From: DASVHS01 sp035468985
GTDB lineage: Bacteria > Acidobacteriota > Thermoanaerobaculia > Gp7-AA8
Assembly: GCA_035468985.1 (NCBI GenBank)
Contig: DATISF010000028.1
Span: 1-64,000 of the forward strand
DNA: 64,000 nucleotides
Direction: 5' to 3'
Shown here piece after piece: positions 50,038 through 57,810 of this stretch. A model generated the notes under the pieces. That model saw only the letters and a list, made by a program, of their open reading frames with translations, was not told where the DNA came from and made no database searches. How positions within the stretch are numbered: position 1 is the stretch's first letter; each line of letters starts with the position of its first letter. Made by a program: the position numbers and the translations under genes.

Positions 50038-50058
50038 TGTACTATCATAATAGTACAA
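50037..50058. promoter_or_regulatory. GntR operator palindrome
   Basis: TTGTACTAT and ATAGTACAA, perfect 9-bp arms around CATA. It covers the -10 box and the start codon of the GntR gene, so binding would block its own transcription. Confidence 0.8.
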
Positions 50059-50075
50059 GTATCGTCACTGGTCAA
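50047..50075 (-). promoter_or_regulatory. Promoter of the GntR-slipin operon
   Basis: TTGACC at 50075-50070, 17-bp spacer, TATTAT at 50052-50047. The ATG at 50037 begins 9 nt after the -10, so the transcript would be leaderless or have a 1-3 nt leader. Confidence 0.7.
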
Positions 50076-50129
50076 GGGGCAATCGGCATCGAAATCGCAG
50101 AGCGAGCCGTCGAGGGGAGAACAACAACC

Positions 50130-50381
50130 ATGACGGTCACGGGTCTGATCTGGTTTCTACTCATCGGACTGATCGCCGGCTGGCTGGCCGGGCAGGTCAT
50201 GCGCGGCGGCGGTTACGGCGTCATCGGCGACATGATCGTCGGCGTCATCGGCGCACTCATCGGCGGCTGGCTCTTCGGCCTCCTCGGCATTTCGGCCGGA
50301 GGATTGATCGGATCGCTCATCACCGCATTCGTCGGCGCGGTCCTGCTCATTCTTCTGCTGCGGCTGATCCGGCGCGCCTGA
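50130..50381 (+). CDS. GlsB/YeaQ/YmgE-type stress membrane protein
   Basis: An 83-residue protein with three glycine-rich hydrophobic helices: TGLIWFLLIGLIAGWLAGQV, GDMIVGVIGALIGGWLFGLL and GSLITAFVGAVLLILLLRLI. This matches the transglycosylase-associated (YeaQ/YmgE) family, small inner-membrane proteins induced by envelope stress. I start at ATG 50130, with GGGGAG about 12 nt upstream. It diverges from the GntR gene. Confidence 0.88.
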   Translation: MTVTGLIWFLLIGLIAGWLAGQVMRGGGYGVIGDMIVGVIGALIGGWLFGLLGISAGGLIGSLITAFVGAVLLILLLRLIRRA

Positions 50382-50392
50382 TCAACGACGCG

Positions 50393-50596
50393 CTACCGGC
50401 GTTGAAGCTCGCCCACCGCGGTCGCGGCGACGTTGATCGCGATCGAGATGACAGCGAGGATCGGGAAGAGGGCACTCCGGCGGCCGAGGACGGCCGCCGC
50501 TCCACTCATCGGAATGGCGAGCCGAAAAAGTAGACGAACGCGATCCGCCCGCACGACCACGAACCGGCCGGCGGCGATCCGCGAATCGGACCTCAC
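50393..50596 (-). CDS. Possible small membrane protein coupled to atoA
   Basis: A 67-codon frame starting at GTG 50596, which overlaps the preceding stop as GTGA. It contains LLFRLAIPMSGAAAVL and a clear hydrophobic helix, LFPILAVISIAINVAATAVG. I do not recognise it. The length is short and GC-rich open frames are common, so this is tentative. Confidence 0.35.
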   Translation of the reverse strand: MRSDSRIAAGRFVVVRADRVRLLFRLAIPMSGAAAVLGRRSALFPILAVISIAINVAATAVGELQRR

Positions 50597-51249
50597 ACCG
50601 ACATCTGCGGGACCCTGCCCTCGACGATCAGCTTCGGCTCGGTCATCTGCTGGACCTGTTCCGCCGTAACGCCCGGTGCGAGCTCGACCAGCTTCAGCCC
50701 CTTCGGCGTGACGTCGAGGACGCAGGAGTCGGTGATGATCCGGTCGACGCACTTCACGCCGGTCAGCGGCAGCGCGCACTGGTTGAGGATCTTCTTCTCC
50801 CCTTTTTTCGTGACGTGCTCCATCGTCACGATGAGCCGTTTCGCGCCGGCGACGAGATCCATCGCACCACCCATCCCCTTGACCATCGCTCCCGGCACCA
50901 TCCAGTTGGCGATGTCGCCTTCGGCCGACACCTGCATCGCGCCGAGGATCGAGAGATCGACTTTGCCGCCGCGGATCATGGCGAATGAGTCGGCGCTCGA
51001 GAAGAACGCGGCGCCCGGCAGGATGGTCACCGTCTGCTTGCCGGCGTTGATCAGATCGGCGTCGACTTCATCGTCGGTCGGGAACGGACCGAGTCCGAGA
51101 ATCCCGTTTTCCGATTGCAGAACGACTTCCATTCCGGCTGGAATGCAGTTGGCGACGAGAGTGGGCATCCCGATGCCGAGGTTGACGTAGTAGCCGTCGC
51201 GCAGCTCCTGCGCGGCACGGCGGACGATCTGTTCGCGACTGAGTGGCAT
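50593..51249 (-). CDS. 3-oxoacid CoA-transferase subunit B
   Basis: A 218-residue subunit with the catalytic glutamate in VVLQSENGILGLGP, GYYVNLGIGMPTLV near the N-terminus and VAGAKRLIVTMEHVTKKGEK. With subunit A it moves CoA between succinyl- or acetyl-CoA and a 3-oxoacid such as acetoacetate. It starts 3 nt after subunit A. The exact acid (SCOT-like or AtoDA-like) cannot be told. Confidence 0.93.
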   Translation of the reverse strand: MPLSREQIVRRAAQELRDGYYVNLGIGMPTLVANCIPAGMEVVLQSENGILGLGPFPTDDEVDADLINAGKQTVTILPGAAFFSSADSFAMIRGGKVDLSILGAMQVSAEGDIANWMVPGAMVKGMGGAMDLVAGAKRLIVTMEHVTKKGEKKILNQCALPLTGVKCVDRIITDSCVLDVTPKGLKLVELAPGVTAEQVQQMTEPKLIVEGRVPQMSV

Positions 51250-51252
51250 CGC

Positions 51253-51948
51253 TTACCCCTTCCTCACCGTTCGCTGCTCGATGCGCTTTTCCCGTTTCGC
51301 CACGATCACCCGGTGCACGAAGATACCGGGGGTGTGGACGTGATCGGGCTCGATCTGGCCCGGCTCGACGAGCTCCTCCACCTCGGCGATGCAGACCTTG
51401 CCGGCAGTCGCCGCCATCGGATTGAAGTTGCGCGCGGTCTTCCGGTACACGAGATTGCCGAAGCGATCGGCTTTCTGTGCGGCGACGAGAGAGAAGTCGC
51501 CGACGATGCCGCGCTCCATCACGTACATCCGCCCGTCGAACTCACGCGTTTCTTTCCCCTTGGCCACGATCGTTCCGAAGCCGGCGGGAGTGAAGAATGC
51601 CGGGATGCCCGCGCCGCCCGTGCGCATGCGTTCGGCGAGCGTTCCCTGCGGGACGAACTCCACCTCCAGCTCGCCGGCCAGATATTGCCGTTCGAATTCG
51701 GCGTTCTCGCCGACGTACGACGACACCATCTTGCGCACCTGTTTCGTCTGCAGCAGCAGGCCAAGGCCCCAGTTGTCGACACCGGCGTTGTTGGACACGC
51801 AGGTGAGGTTCTTCACCTTCTTCTTCACGAGAGCGTTGATCAGATTCTCGGGAATCCCACAGAGACCGAATCCGCCGACAACGAGCGTGGCGCCGTCGAA
51901 GACGTCTTTCACCGCTTCGTCGGCCGAGGCGACGACTTTGTTGATCAT
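51253..51948 (-). CDS. 3-oxoacid CoA-transferase subunit A
   Basis: A 231-residue subunit: GATLVVGGFGLCGIPENLIN is the family glycine-rich motif, followed by LTCVSNNAGVDNWGLGLLL and RKMVSSYVGENAEFERQYLA. Residues MERGIVGDFSLVAAQKADRF are also conserved. It pairs with the downstream subunit B gene to form the heteromeric enzyme. The two genes form a clean operon. Confidence 0.93.
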   Translation of the reverse strand: MINKVVASADEAVKDVFDGATLVVGGFGLCGIPENLINALVKKKVKNLTCVSNNAGVDNWGLGLLLQTKQVRKMVSSYVGENAEFERQYLAGELEVEFVPQGTLAERMRTGGAGIPAFFTPAGFGTIVAKGKETREFDGRMYVMERGIVGDFSLVAAQKADRFGNLVYRKTARNFNPMAATAGKVCIAEVEELVEPGQIEPDHVHTPGIFVHRVIVAKREKRIEQRTVRKG

Positions 51949-51961
51949 GCGCGGGAAGATA

Positions 51962-52603
51962 TCAAATCGGCCGCCGTTGCAGATGTGCGTCGAATCGGAT
52001 CGGCACGGGCCGAATCTGGATCCTGCTGCTGTACGCGATGTACAACGGATGTTCCACCCGGATCGTGTCAGACGTTTGAGGGTCGGAATTCGGCGGACAG
52101 CCCAGCTCGAAGAGAAAAAAACCGTCGCTCGAGCTCGCCTTCGTCATTCCAAAGAAGGAGATCTGCGCACCCGGGATCGGCACGTCCGTCCACTCCTCGG
52201 TGACATATCCGCTGACGTACCCGCATCCAGGCGTCGGCAACGTCCCCTTCGGAAGAACGATCGTACGCACGTTGTCGCCGCGTTTCAGATCCACGATGGT
52301 GGTCGCGAACGGTTTCGGATCGATCGCCACGTAGACGTCGACCGCGTACAGGCCATGCCCCATGTCGCCGATCCTGAAACTGCCATTCGCATCCGTGGAA
52401 GCCTCATATCGGATGTTGTCGCGGTGAACGACGAGATGGGCGTTCTCGACTGGAGGTCCTTCCGCGGACAGCACGCGACCGCTGAACGTCGAATCGCCGA
52501 GGGCGCCCATGGGGTTCGGAAGGGTCGGCTCCGTCGGCGACTCATGGCGGCGGCAGGCCCCGATGAGGAGCACGACCCCAATCAGGCAGCGCGCCGTTCT
52601 CAT
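51962..52603 (-). CDS. Lipoprotein with carboxypeptidase regulatory-like domain
   Basis: A 213-residue protein with a lipoprotein signal (CLIGVVLLIGACRRHESP). The domain FSGRVLSAEGPPVENAHLVV followed by YEASTDANGSFRIGDMGHGL is a CarboxypepD_reg beta-sandwich, and a second (GYVSGYVTEEWTDVPIPGAQ) follows. Such domains are common in surface and secreted proteins. The start overlaps the stop of the similar gene upstream by 4 nt. Confidence 0.65.
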   Translation of the reverse strand: MRTARCLIGVVLLIGACRRHESPTEPTLPNPMGALGDSTFSGRVLSAEGPPVENAHLVVHRDNIRYEASTDANGSFRIGDMGHGLYAVDVYVAIDPKPFATTIVDLKRGDNVRTIVLPKGTLPTPGCGYVSGYVTEEWTDVPIPGAQISFFGMTKASSSDGFFLFELGCPPNSDPQTSDTIRVEHPLYIAYSSRIQIRPVPIRFDAHLQRRPI

Positions 52604-53007
52604 CGTGGTTGCAGCTGGATGTCAAGCTCGGTCGAGTACGTCGGCACGTACATCGGCGTCTGGAACGTCGGGTATGCCGGGTGCTCGACCGTGAGTTGGT
52701 CTCTTGTGTTCGCCGGAGGCAGGCATCCGAGAGAAATCGAATACGCGCCGTCATCGGCGGCGGTGAGGGTCTGGTGGAAGAAGCTGACCGTGGCTCCGGC
52801 GATGCCGCGACGGGTGTTCGCGTCGAGAATCACGCCGCCGACCACCTCGCAACGATTGGCGGAGATCGTGGAGTCGAGAACGTCGCTCGGAATGGGACCG
52901 AGGTCGATGCTCGTCGCGGCCGCGAGCTCGTTCGAATCGGGCGGGAACACCTCGACGAAGTCATGGCCGCCCGGCAGATCGAGCATCACCGTAGTTGCCG
53001 CGGGCAT
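52600..53007 (-). CDS. Carboxypeptidase regulatory-like domain protein, 5' end uncertain
   Basis: A 135-residue frame with the same beta-sandwich pattern (VVGGVILDANTRRGIAGATV, AADDGAYSISLGCLPPANT). It opens TTVMLDLPGGHDFVEVFPP, which looks like the interior of such a domain rather than a protein start. Upstream, a neighbouring frame reads SGRTEVRTDARGNY, the expected preceding strand, so a frameshift near 52995 may have cut off a signal peptide. Treat the start as doubtful. Confidence 0.5.
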   Translation of the reverse strand: MPAATTVMLDLPGGHDFVEVFPPDSNELAAATSIDLGPIPSDVLDSTISANRCEVVGGVILDANTRRGIAGATVSFFHQTLTAADDGAYSISLGCLPPANTRDQLTVEHPAYPTFQTPMYVPTYSTELDIQLQPR

Positions 53008-53134
53008 CGGTTCGGACCTCTGTGCGCCCGGACTTCAGGCTCGGCGGGAAGCTCGTGGCGGCAGGATAACAGGAGAAAGGAGATGCGACCAGGGATGACC
53101 GGGACATTCATCCGTGGATACGGTCCTGAAGAGG

Positions 53135-53938
53135 TCAGCGTTGGGCGGGCGCGGCGCAGTGCACGGCGTCCATGAGCCGCGTCGCGCCCGGACAGTAGTG
53201 CTGCGCATACCCGCCGAGAGCGATCGAGAGGGCGAGGATCGCCACAAACGGGAGGAACGTTCGCCGGACGATGCTCCCGACCCAGCTTCCTCGGCTCGCG
53301 TTGCGCGCATGCTTGGTGAGAGTTCCGGCCAGGATGGCGTTGAAGGCGGTCTCGCCCAGGATCGTCGGCGCCGCCCAGATCACCCACACGAACGCGGCAA
53401 CCACGGCCAGCACGACGACGATCACGAGCACGACGAGGAACAGCTCGCCGAGATCGCTGTCCCCCCCTCCGCTACTGCTGCCACCACCGCCGGATCCTTT
53501 CGAGGAGAAGACCGCGCTTCCCCAGCTTCCGGTCGCGCCTCCGCCGCCGAAACGCCCGCCCCCCGTGTCGAACGACGAGCTGCCGCCCGACGAGCTCGAC
53601 GACGATCCGCCGCTGCTGAAATCGAAACCGTCGAGCCAGTTGCCGCCGCTCTTCGACGCTCTCCGTTGCGCGGCCGCGGCAAACAAGCCGATGTACCAGA
53701 GCCACAGCTTCACGCTGGTGACGAAGACCGCGTACGCGACGGTGACCGCGAGTGCGTAGCGAAACCAGAGAACGCCCAGCCCTGCCGATGCCAGAAACCG
53801 GGTGGTGACGATCCCCGCCAGCAGCGTGGCGGCGAGCATCGCCGTCATGTGCAGGCGGAGGAAAAAGCGGTGCTGCAAAGCCGCGGCGAAGCGCTTTTCA
53901 GACGCCGGTTCCGCGGCAGCGACTGCAACTTCCGTCAA
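53135..53938 (-). CDS. Membrane protein with Gly/Ser-rich loop
   Basis: A 267-residue protein with hydrophobic segments near residues 31-50, 58-90, 165-190 and 235-250 (LFLVVLVIVVVLAVVAAFVW is the clearest). Between the second and third lies a ~60-residue Gly/Ser-rich stretch (SSSSSGGSSSF and similar), probably a flexible loop. I do not recognise a family, though several membrane-bound TPM- or DUF-type proteins have similar loops. Confidence 0.55.
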   Translation of the reverse strand: MTEVAVAAAEPASEKRFAAALQHRFFLRLHMTAMLAATLLAGIVTTRFLASAGLGVLWFRYALAVTVAYAVFVTSVKLWLWYIGLFAAAAQRRASKSGGNWLDGFDFSSGGSSSSSSGGSSSFDTGGGRFGGGGATGSWGSAVFSSKGSGGGGSSSGGGDSDLGELFLVVLVIVVVLAVVAAFVWVIWAAPTILGETAFNAILAGTLTKHARNASRGSWVGSIVRRTFLPFVAILALSIALGGYAQHYCPGATRLMDAVHCAAPAQR

Positions 53939-53944
53939 GAGACC

Positions 53945-55054
53945 TCAGTGCGTATGAGCGTGGTCATGATCGTGATGATGATGCTCGCCCGAGCCGCGCG
54001 TCTGGCCCTCCGTCCCGCTCTCGACCTGCTCCACGATCTGCCGGGCGCATTCGGTGAAGGCGATCGCGGCCGGCGACGTCGGGTCCATCACCACGATCGG
54101 CTCGCCGGAGTCGCCGCCGACGACGACCTTCGGATCGATCGGCACCTCGCCGAGGAACGGAACGCCGAGCATCTCGGCGGTCTTGTGTCCACCGCCGTGC
54201 CCGAAGATCTCTTCGCGCTCGCCGCAGTGACGGCAGATGAAGTAGCTCATGTTCTCGACGATGCCGAGGACCGGAACGTTCACTTTGCGGAACATGGCCA
54301 GGCCTTTGCGCGCATCGATGAGCGCCACGTCCTGCGGCGTCGTCACAATCACCGCGCCGGTCAGCGGCACCTTCTGCGTGAGCGTCAGCTGCGCGTCGCC
54401 GGTCCCGGGAGGGAGATCGATGATCATGAAATCGAGCGTGCCCCACTTCACGTCGGTGAGGAACTGGTCGAGCGCCTTCATGACCATCGGGCCGCGCCAG
54501 ATCACCGGCGTGTCGACGTCGGTGATGAGGCCGAGCGACATCGTCTTCACGCCGTGGTTCTCCATCGGCATGATCTTCTCGTCGTGTTCGTCGATCTGAG
54601 GACGTCCGGTGATGCCGAGCATCATCTGCTGCGAGGGACCATAAATATCGGCATCGAGAAGTCCGACCGTGTAGCCGAGGCGGCGGAGGGCGAGCGAAAG
54701 GTTCGTGGAGACCGTCGACTTGCCGACGCCGCCTTTTCCCGAAGCGACCGCGATCTTGTACTTCACGCCCGGGAGGATCTCGGCGCCCATGATCGGCGCG
54801 GCGGTCTGGCGCGAGCCGATGTCGAGACTAGCCATCACCTGCGTCACACCGGGAAGCGCGCGAACCGCCGCTTCGGCGTCGCGGACGATCTGATGACCGA
54901 CGTTCGGGTTCTCGGTCTGGAACTTGATCGTGAACGTCACGATCCCTTCCTTCACTTTGACGTCGTGCACGAATCCGAACGAGACGATGTCCCGCGACAG
55001 ACCCGGGAACTTCACCTTCTTCAGCGCGTCGAGAACCTGCTCCTGAGTCGGCAT
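53945..55054 (-). CDS. Mrp/NBP35-type Fe-S carrier ATPase
   Basis: A 369-residue P-loop protein. MIP18-like N-terminal domain (TQEQVLDALKKVKFPGLSRD; DVKVKEGIVTFTIKF) precedes the ATPase with IAVASGKGGVGKSTVSTNLS, LLDADIYGPSQQMMLG and the Mrp CxxC in MSYFICRHCGEREEIFGHGG. It would load or transfer [4Fe-4S] clusters. The start is ATG 55054 (MPTQEQVLD). The tail is His/Asp-rich (EHHHHDHDHAHTH), a likely metal-binding stretch not found in most Mrp proteins. It overlaps the LOG gene by 1 nt. Confidence 0.92.
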   Translation of the reverse strand: MPTQEQVLDALKKVKFPGLSRDIVSFGFVHDVKVKEGIVTFTIKFQTENPNVGHQIVRDAEAAVRALPGVTQVMASLDIGSRQTAAPIMGAEILPGVKYKIAVASGKGGVGKSTVSTNLSLALRRLGYTVGLLDADIYGPSQQMMLGITGRPQIDEHDEKIMPMENHGVKTMSLGLITDVDTPVIWRGPMVMKALDQFLTDVKWGTLDFMIIDLPPGTGDAQLTLTQKVPLTGAVIVTTPQDVALIDARKGLAMFRKVNVPVLGIVENMSYFICRHCGEREEIFGHGGGHKTAEMLGVPFLGEVPIDPKVVVGGDSGEPIVVMDPTSPAAIAFTECARQIVEQVESGTEGQTRGSGEHHHHDHDHAHTH

Positions 55055-55794
55055 CACTTTTCCCCTTTGAATCGTTCGTACGACGCGCGGATGATGGGAA
55101 CCGCCTCCTCCGCCGAGGAGACGACCTTCACCACGTCGAGATCGGGCGGACTGACCAGACCCCGCTCGACCATGGTTCCGCGGATCCAGTCGATCAAACC
55201 GTTCCACATTGTACCGACCAGAATCAGGGGATGCTCCTTCATGTGCTTCACCTGAAGGAGCTGCCAGACCATGAACATTTCCAACGCCGTCCCGATGCCG
55301 CCGGGGAACACGATGAATGCCGACGACAGCCGCACGAAATGATGAAGGCGCGAGAAAAACGTGCGGTGCCGGAAGACCTTGTCGACGAACGGATTGGACT
55401 GCTCTTCGCTCGGAAGATGGATGGCCAGGCCGAAGGAGCGCGCATGGCTCTCGATCTGTCCCTCGATCGCGCCCGAGTTCGCCGCCTCCATCAGACCGGG
55501 ACCGCCGCCGGTGACGATGTCGATGCCCATGTGGGCCAGCTCGTAGCTGAGCTTCTTCACATCGTCATAGATCGGGTCGCCACGCCGGATCCGCGAGCTG
55601 CCGAAGATCGAGACGCGGTAGTGCTCCACGCGCTCCGGCTGGATCTGGTCGATATCGTTGATGGTTTCCCAGAGCTGGTAGATGGCTTTATCGAGGATGT
55701 ACGTGGGATCGGGCGAGTTCCGCTTCTTCGCCGTAGTCTGCGCCTGCCGCAGCTCCTCCAACTCCGGTGTGGTGGTTTTTCGCGAATTGGGCAT
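55054..55794 (-). CDS. LOG-family (lysine decarboxylase-like) phosphoribohydrolase
   Basis: A 246-residue protein with the LOG motifs: VSIFGSSRIRRGDPIYDDV, IDIVTGGGPGLMEAANSGAI and FPGGIGTALEMFMVW (PGGxGTxxE). The family cleaves nucleoside 5'-monophosphates to base and ribose phosphate. The length matches the bacterial branch near PpnN/YgdH rather than plant LOG. It is upstream of and overlaps the Mrp-type gene. Confidence 0.9.
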   Translation of the reverse strand: MPNSRKTTTPELEELRQAQTTAKKRNSPDPTYILDKAIYQLWETINDIDQIQPERVEHYRVSIFGSSRIRRGDPIYDDVKKLSYELAHMGIDIVTGGGPGLMEAANSGAIEGQIESHARSFGLAIHLPSEEQSNPFVDKVFRHRTFFSRLHHFVRLSSAFIVFPGGIGTALEMFMVWQLLQVKHMKEHPLILVGTMWNGLIDWIRGTMVERGLVSPPDLDVVKVVSSAEEAVPIIRASYERFKGEK

Positions 55795-55829
55795 GATGTC
55801 GGCCCGCTGAGAGGCGGGCCGGACATGAT
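55793..55829. repeat. Family-C-type hairpin upstream of the LOG gene
   Basis: Stem ATGATGTCGGCCCGC pairs with GCGGGCCGGACATGAT around TGAGAG. The loop is the same as in the family-C copies, but the stem bases are changed on both sides. Confidence 0.7.
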
Positions 55830-55839
55830 ACCAGTGCCC

Positions 55840-55914
55840 GTCATCCTGAGCGGAGCGAACGACCTCAGGTTACGCGTCAGGAGATCCTTCGCCGTCTTCG
55901 CGGCTCAGGATGAC
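55840..55914. repeat. Family-A core repeat between SPOR and LOG genes
   Basis: GTCATCCTGAGCGGAGCGAA and CTTCGCGGCTCAGGATGAC form the inverted halves. The outer ends are missing. It ends 11 nt before the SPOR gene stop. Confidence 0.85.
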
Positions 55915-55924
55915 CTCTCCGACG

Positions 55925-56518
55925 TCACTTCGTGATCCAGACGTCCTTCGAGAACGTCTTCAATTTCGCCTCGGCCGCCTTCGCCTCCTCCTCGGAGAGG
56001 AACTTCACGCGGACGCGGAAAATCGTCCCCTTCTCGGTCGTCGGACCGCGCTCGACGTAGGCCGACGTGAAGCCGCCGTCGATCAGCTTCGCTGCAAGGG
56101 CCTCGGCAGTCTTCTGATCCGAAGTCGAGAGGAGCTGCGCGAAGTGAGGAACGGGAGCAATGGATGGAGCGCCTGCCTTCGCCGGCTCGGTCTTCGCTTT
56201 TGGCGGCGCGACACCGGCTGGAGCCGGTGCTCCATTCGCCTCTTCCGTGATTTTCGCCGGCTCGACCTGCTTGAAGTCGTCGTCGCGCACCGGAACCTCG
56301 CGCGTCACCGCCTTCCGCGGAACCACGCTCGCCTCGGTCACCACCGGCTCCTTGCGAGACGCGAATCGGTCGTCGCCCTGTCCGCGGCCGATCAGAAGGC
56401 CGAACGCAAACGACGCCGCGAGCGAGAGCAGCAGCAGAACGAAGGCGAGAAACGCCTGTCCGGCGGTGAGAGACACTTCGTAATGGGATTGATCGTCGGC
56501 GAGAGTTTCTTCAGACAT
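55925..56518 (-). CDS. SPOR-domain membrane protein
   Basis: A 197-residue protein: cytosolic N-terminus, one TM (AFLAFVLLLLSLAASFAFGL), a low-complexity periplasmic linker and a C-terminal SPOR domain (FAQLLSTSDQKTAEALAAKL; GTIFRVRVKFLSEEEAKAAE). SPOR domains bind denuded peptidoglycan at division sites. The linker holds ANGAPAPAGVAPP, encoded by a family-D palindrome at 56209-56235. Length and order fit FtsN-like proteins, but nothing ties it to division here. Confidence 0.82.
   Translation of the reverse strand: MSEETLADDQSHYEVSLTAGQAFLAFVLLLLSLAASFAFGLLIGRGQGDDRFASRKEPVVTEASVVPRKAVTREVPVRDDDFKQVEPAKITEEANGAPAPAGVAPPKAKTEPAKAGAPSIAPVPHFAQLLSTSDQKTAEALAAKLIDGGFTSAYVERGPTTEKGTIFRVRVKFLSEEEAKAAEAKLKTFSKDVWITK
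56209..56235. repeat. Family-D palindrome inside the SPOR gene
   Basis: ACACCGGCTGGAGCCGGTGC, translated within GAPAPAGV in the linker of the SPOR protein. Confidence 0.75.
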
Positions 56519-56538
56519 GTCACGCCCTCCCGTTCACT

Positions 56539-57213
56539 TCACTTCTCTGCCTGAGGCTGCGGTGGCGCAGCAGCGTTCCAGTTTGTGTGATAGACCACGC
56601 TGTTGTCAAAGTAAATGGCCGAGGCGCCGCCGTCGGCCTTGGGATAGATCCAGACCGAGTAGACCCGGCTGTTCTGGACGACCTGCTTGATCCAGTCCTC
56701 GCGCGGCAGCCCCACGAGCTTCCTGACGTCGGCCTCGCTCATGCCCGTCTTGACCGCGGCAAAGGAATTCATCGACACGAAACGCCGCTGCTCCGCCGCC
56801 GCGATCCGCTGCGGCGCGTCGCGATTCGACGGGTCGATCTGCATCGCCTCGCGATACGCCTGGATGGCCTTGTCGTACCGGGAGAGGACGGTCATGTACT
56901 CGTCACCAACGACGATCTTCTCGTTCGCGAGAACGGTTGCCGCGCGCGGATCGCCGGTGCGGTCGTGATATTCGCGAAGCTTGTCGATGAACGCGATGTA
57001 CGTCGGCTCCATCTTCCGATGGTTCTCGAGCGCCAGTTCGATCACCTGCTTGCGCGTCGCGTTGGCCGGAGGAACCTGCTGCGCCGCGCGGAGGTTGCGA
57101 ATCCACTGGTAATCGGCCATCAGAAGATTCCATTCGCGATCGTTCGGACGCGTCGGAGGGCCGGGGGTCGCGCAGGCAGCAGCAAACAGGAGAAGGACGA
57201 CGAGCTTCCGCAT
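56539..57213 (-). CDS. Lipoprotein with TPR-like and BamE-like regions
   Basis: A 224-residue protein. I start at ATG 57213 because it gives a lipoprotein signal (MRKLVVLLLFAAACATPGP, Cys14). The middle (YDKAIQAYREAMQIDPSNRD) resembles a TPR unit, and the C-terminus (FAAVKTGMSEADVRKLVGLP, then VYSVWIYPKADG) resembles the SmpA/BamE fold. A role at the outer membrane is possible but not shown. It lies 20 nt upstream of the SPOR gene on the same strand. Confidence 0.65.
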   Translation of the reverse strand: MRKLVVLLLFAAACATPGPPTRPNDREWNLLMADYQWIRNLRAAQQVPPANATRKQVIELALENHRKMEPTYIAFIDKLREYHDRTGDPRAATVLANEKIVVGDEYMTVLSRYDKAIQAYREAMQIDPSNRDAPQRIAAAEQRRFVSMNSFAAVKTGMSEADVRKLVGLPREDWIKQVVQNSRVYSVWIYPKADGGASAIYFDNSVVYHTNWNAAAPPQPQAEK

Positions 57214-57330
57214 CACTGCGGTTATTTTAACCGCATGAGCTCGACGCGCTGAACTCACGAGGTCCGCAGGCTTATCGGACGATCGATGACCAGGAACGGA
57301 CGAAGCGCGCCGGCATGACGGCTGGGGAAT

Positions 57331-57453
57331 CCTTGCGCAGGTCGTTGCTCACGTCATCCTGAGCCGCGAAGACGGCGAAGGATCTCGAAATGGTACGCGT
57401 TTTCGCATTCTGAGATCCTTCGTCGCGCTTCGCCGACTCAGGATGACGTGAAC
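57331..57453. mobile_element. Family-A element, first copy in the tandem unit
   Basis: CCTTGCGCAGGTCGTTGCTC at the left, core CATCCTGAGCCGCGAAGACG to CTTCGCCGACTCAGGATG, ends near GTGAACATCC. Confidence 0.8.
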
Positions 57454-57587
57454 ATCCAGGGGCGGATGGCCACGGCAACGAGGGCGGCCACGACGATCGC
57501 CGACGATCGCCGCGCTCGCGGCCGGTGCAATCATTGCCCTGCTGACCAGGAACGGACGACGCGCGCCGGCATGACGGCTGGGGAATC

Positions 57588-57711
57588 CTTGAGCAAGTCG
57601 TTGTTCACGTCATCCTGAGCCGCGAAGACGGCGAAGGATCTCGAAATGGCACGCGTTTTCCCATCCTGAGATCCTTCGTCGCGCTTCGCCGACTCAGGAT
57701 GACGTGAACAT
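57588..57711. mobile_element. Family-A element, second copy in the tandem unit
   Basis: CCTTGAGCAAGTCGTTGTTC at the left, the same core, ends near GTGAACATGG. Nearly identical to the copy 257 bp earlier. Confidence 0.8.
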
Positions 57712-57810
57712 GGCCACGGCAACGAGGGCGGCCACGACGATCGCCAACGATCGCCGCGCTCGCGGCCGGTGCAATCATTGCCCTGCTGACATGGTCGCTG
57801 CGCTGCTTCC

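Larger units (their letters stand above)
57290..57790. repeat. Tandem duplication of a ~250-bp unit containing family-A elements
   Basis: CAGGAACGGACGA starts the first unit at 57290 and the second at 57547. Both carry GCGCGCCGGCATGACGGCTG, a family-A core, then GGCCACGGCAACGAGGGCGG and CGGTGCAATCATTGCCCTGC. Between genes only. Confidence 0.85.
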
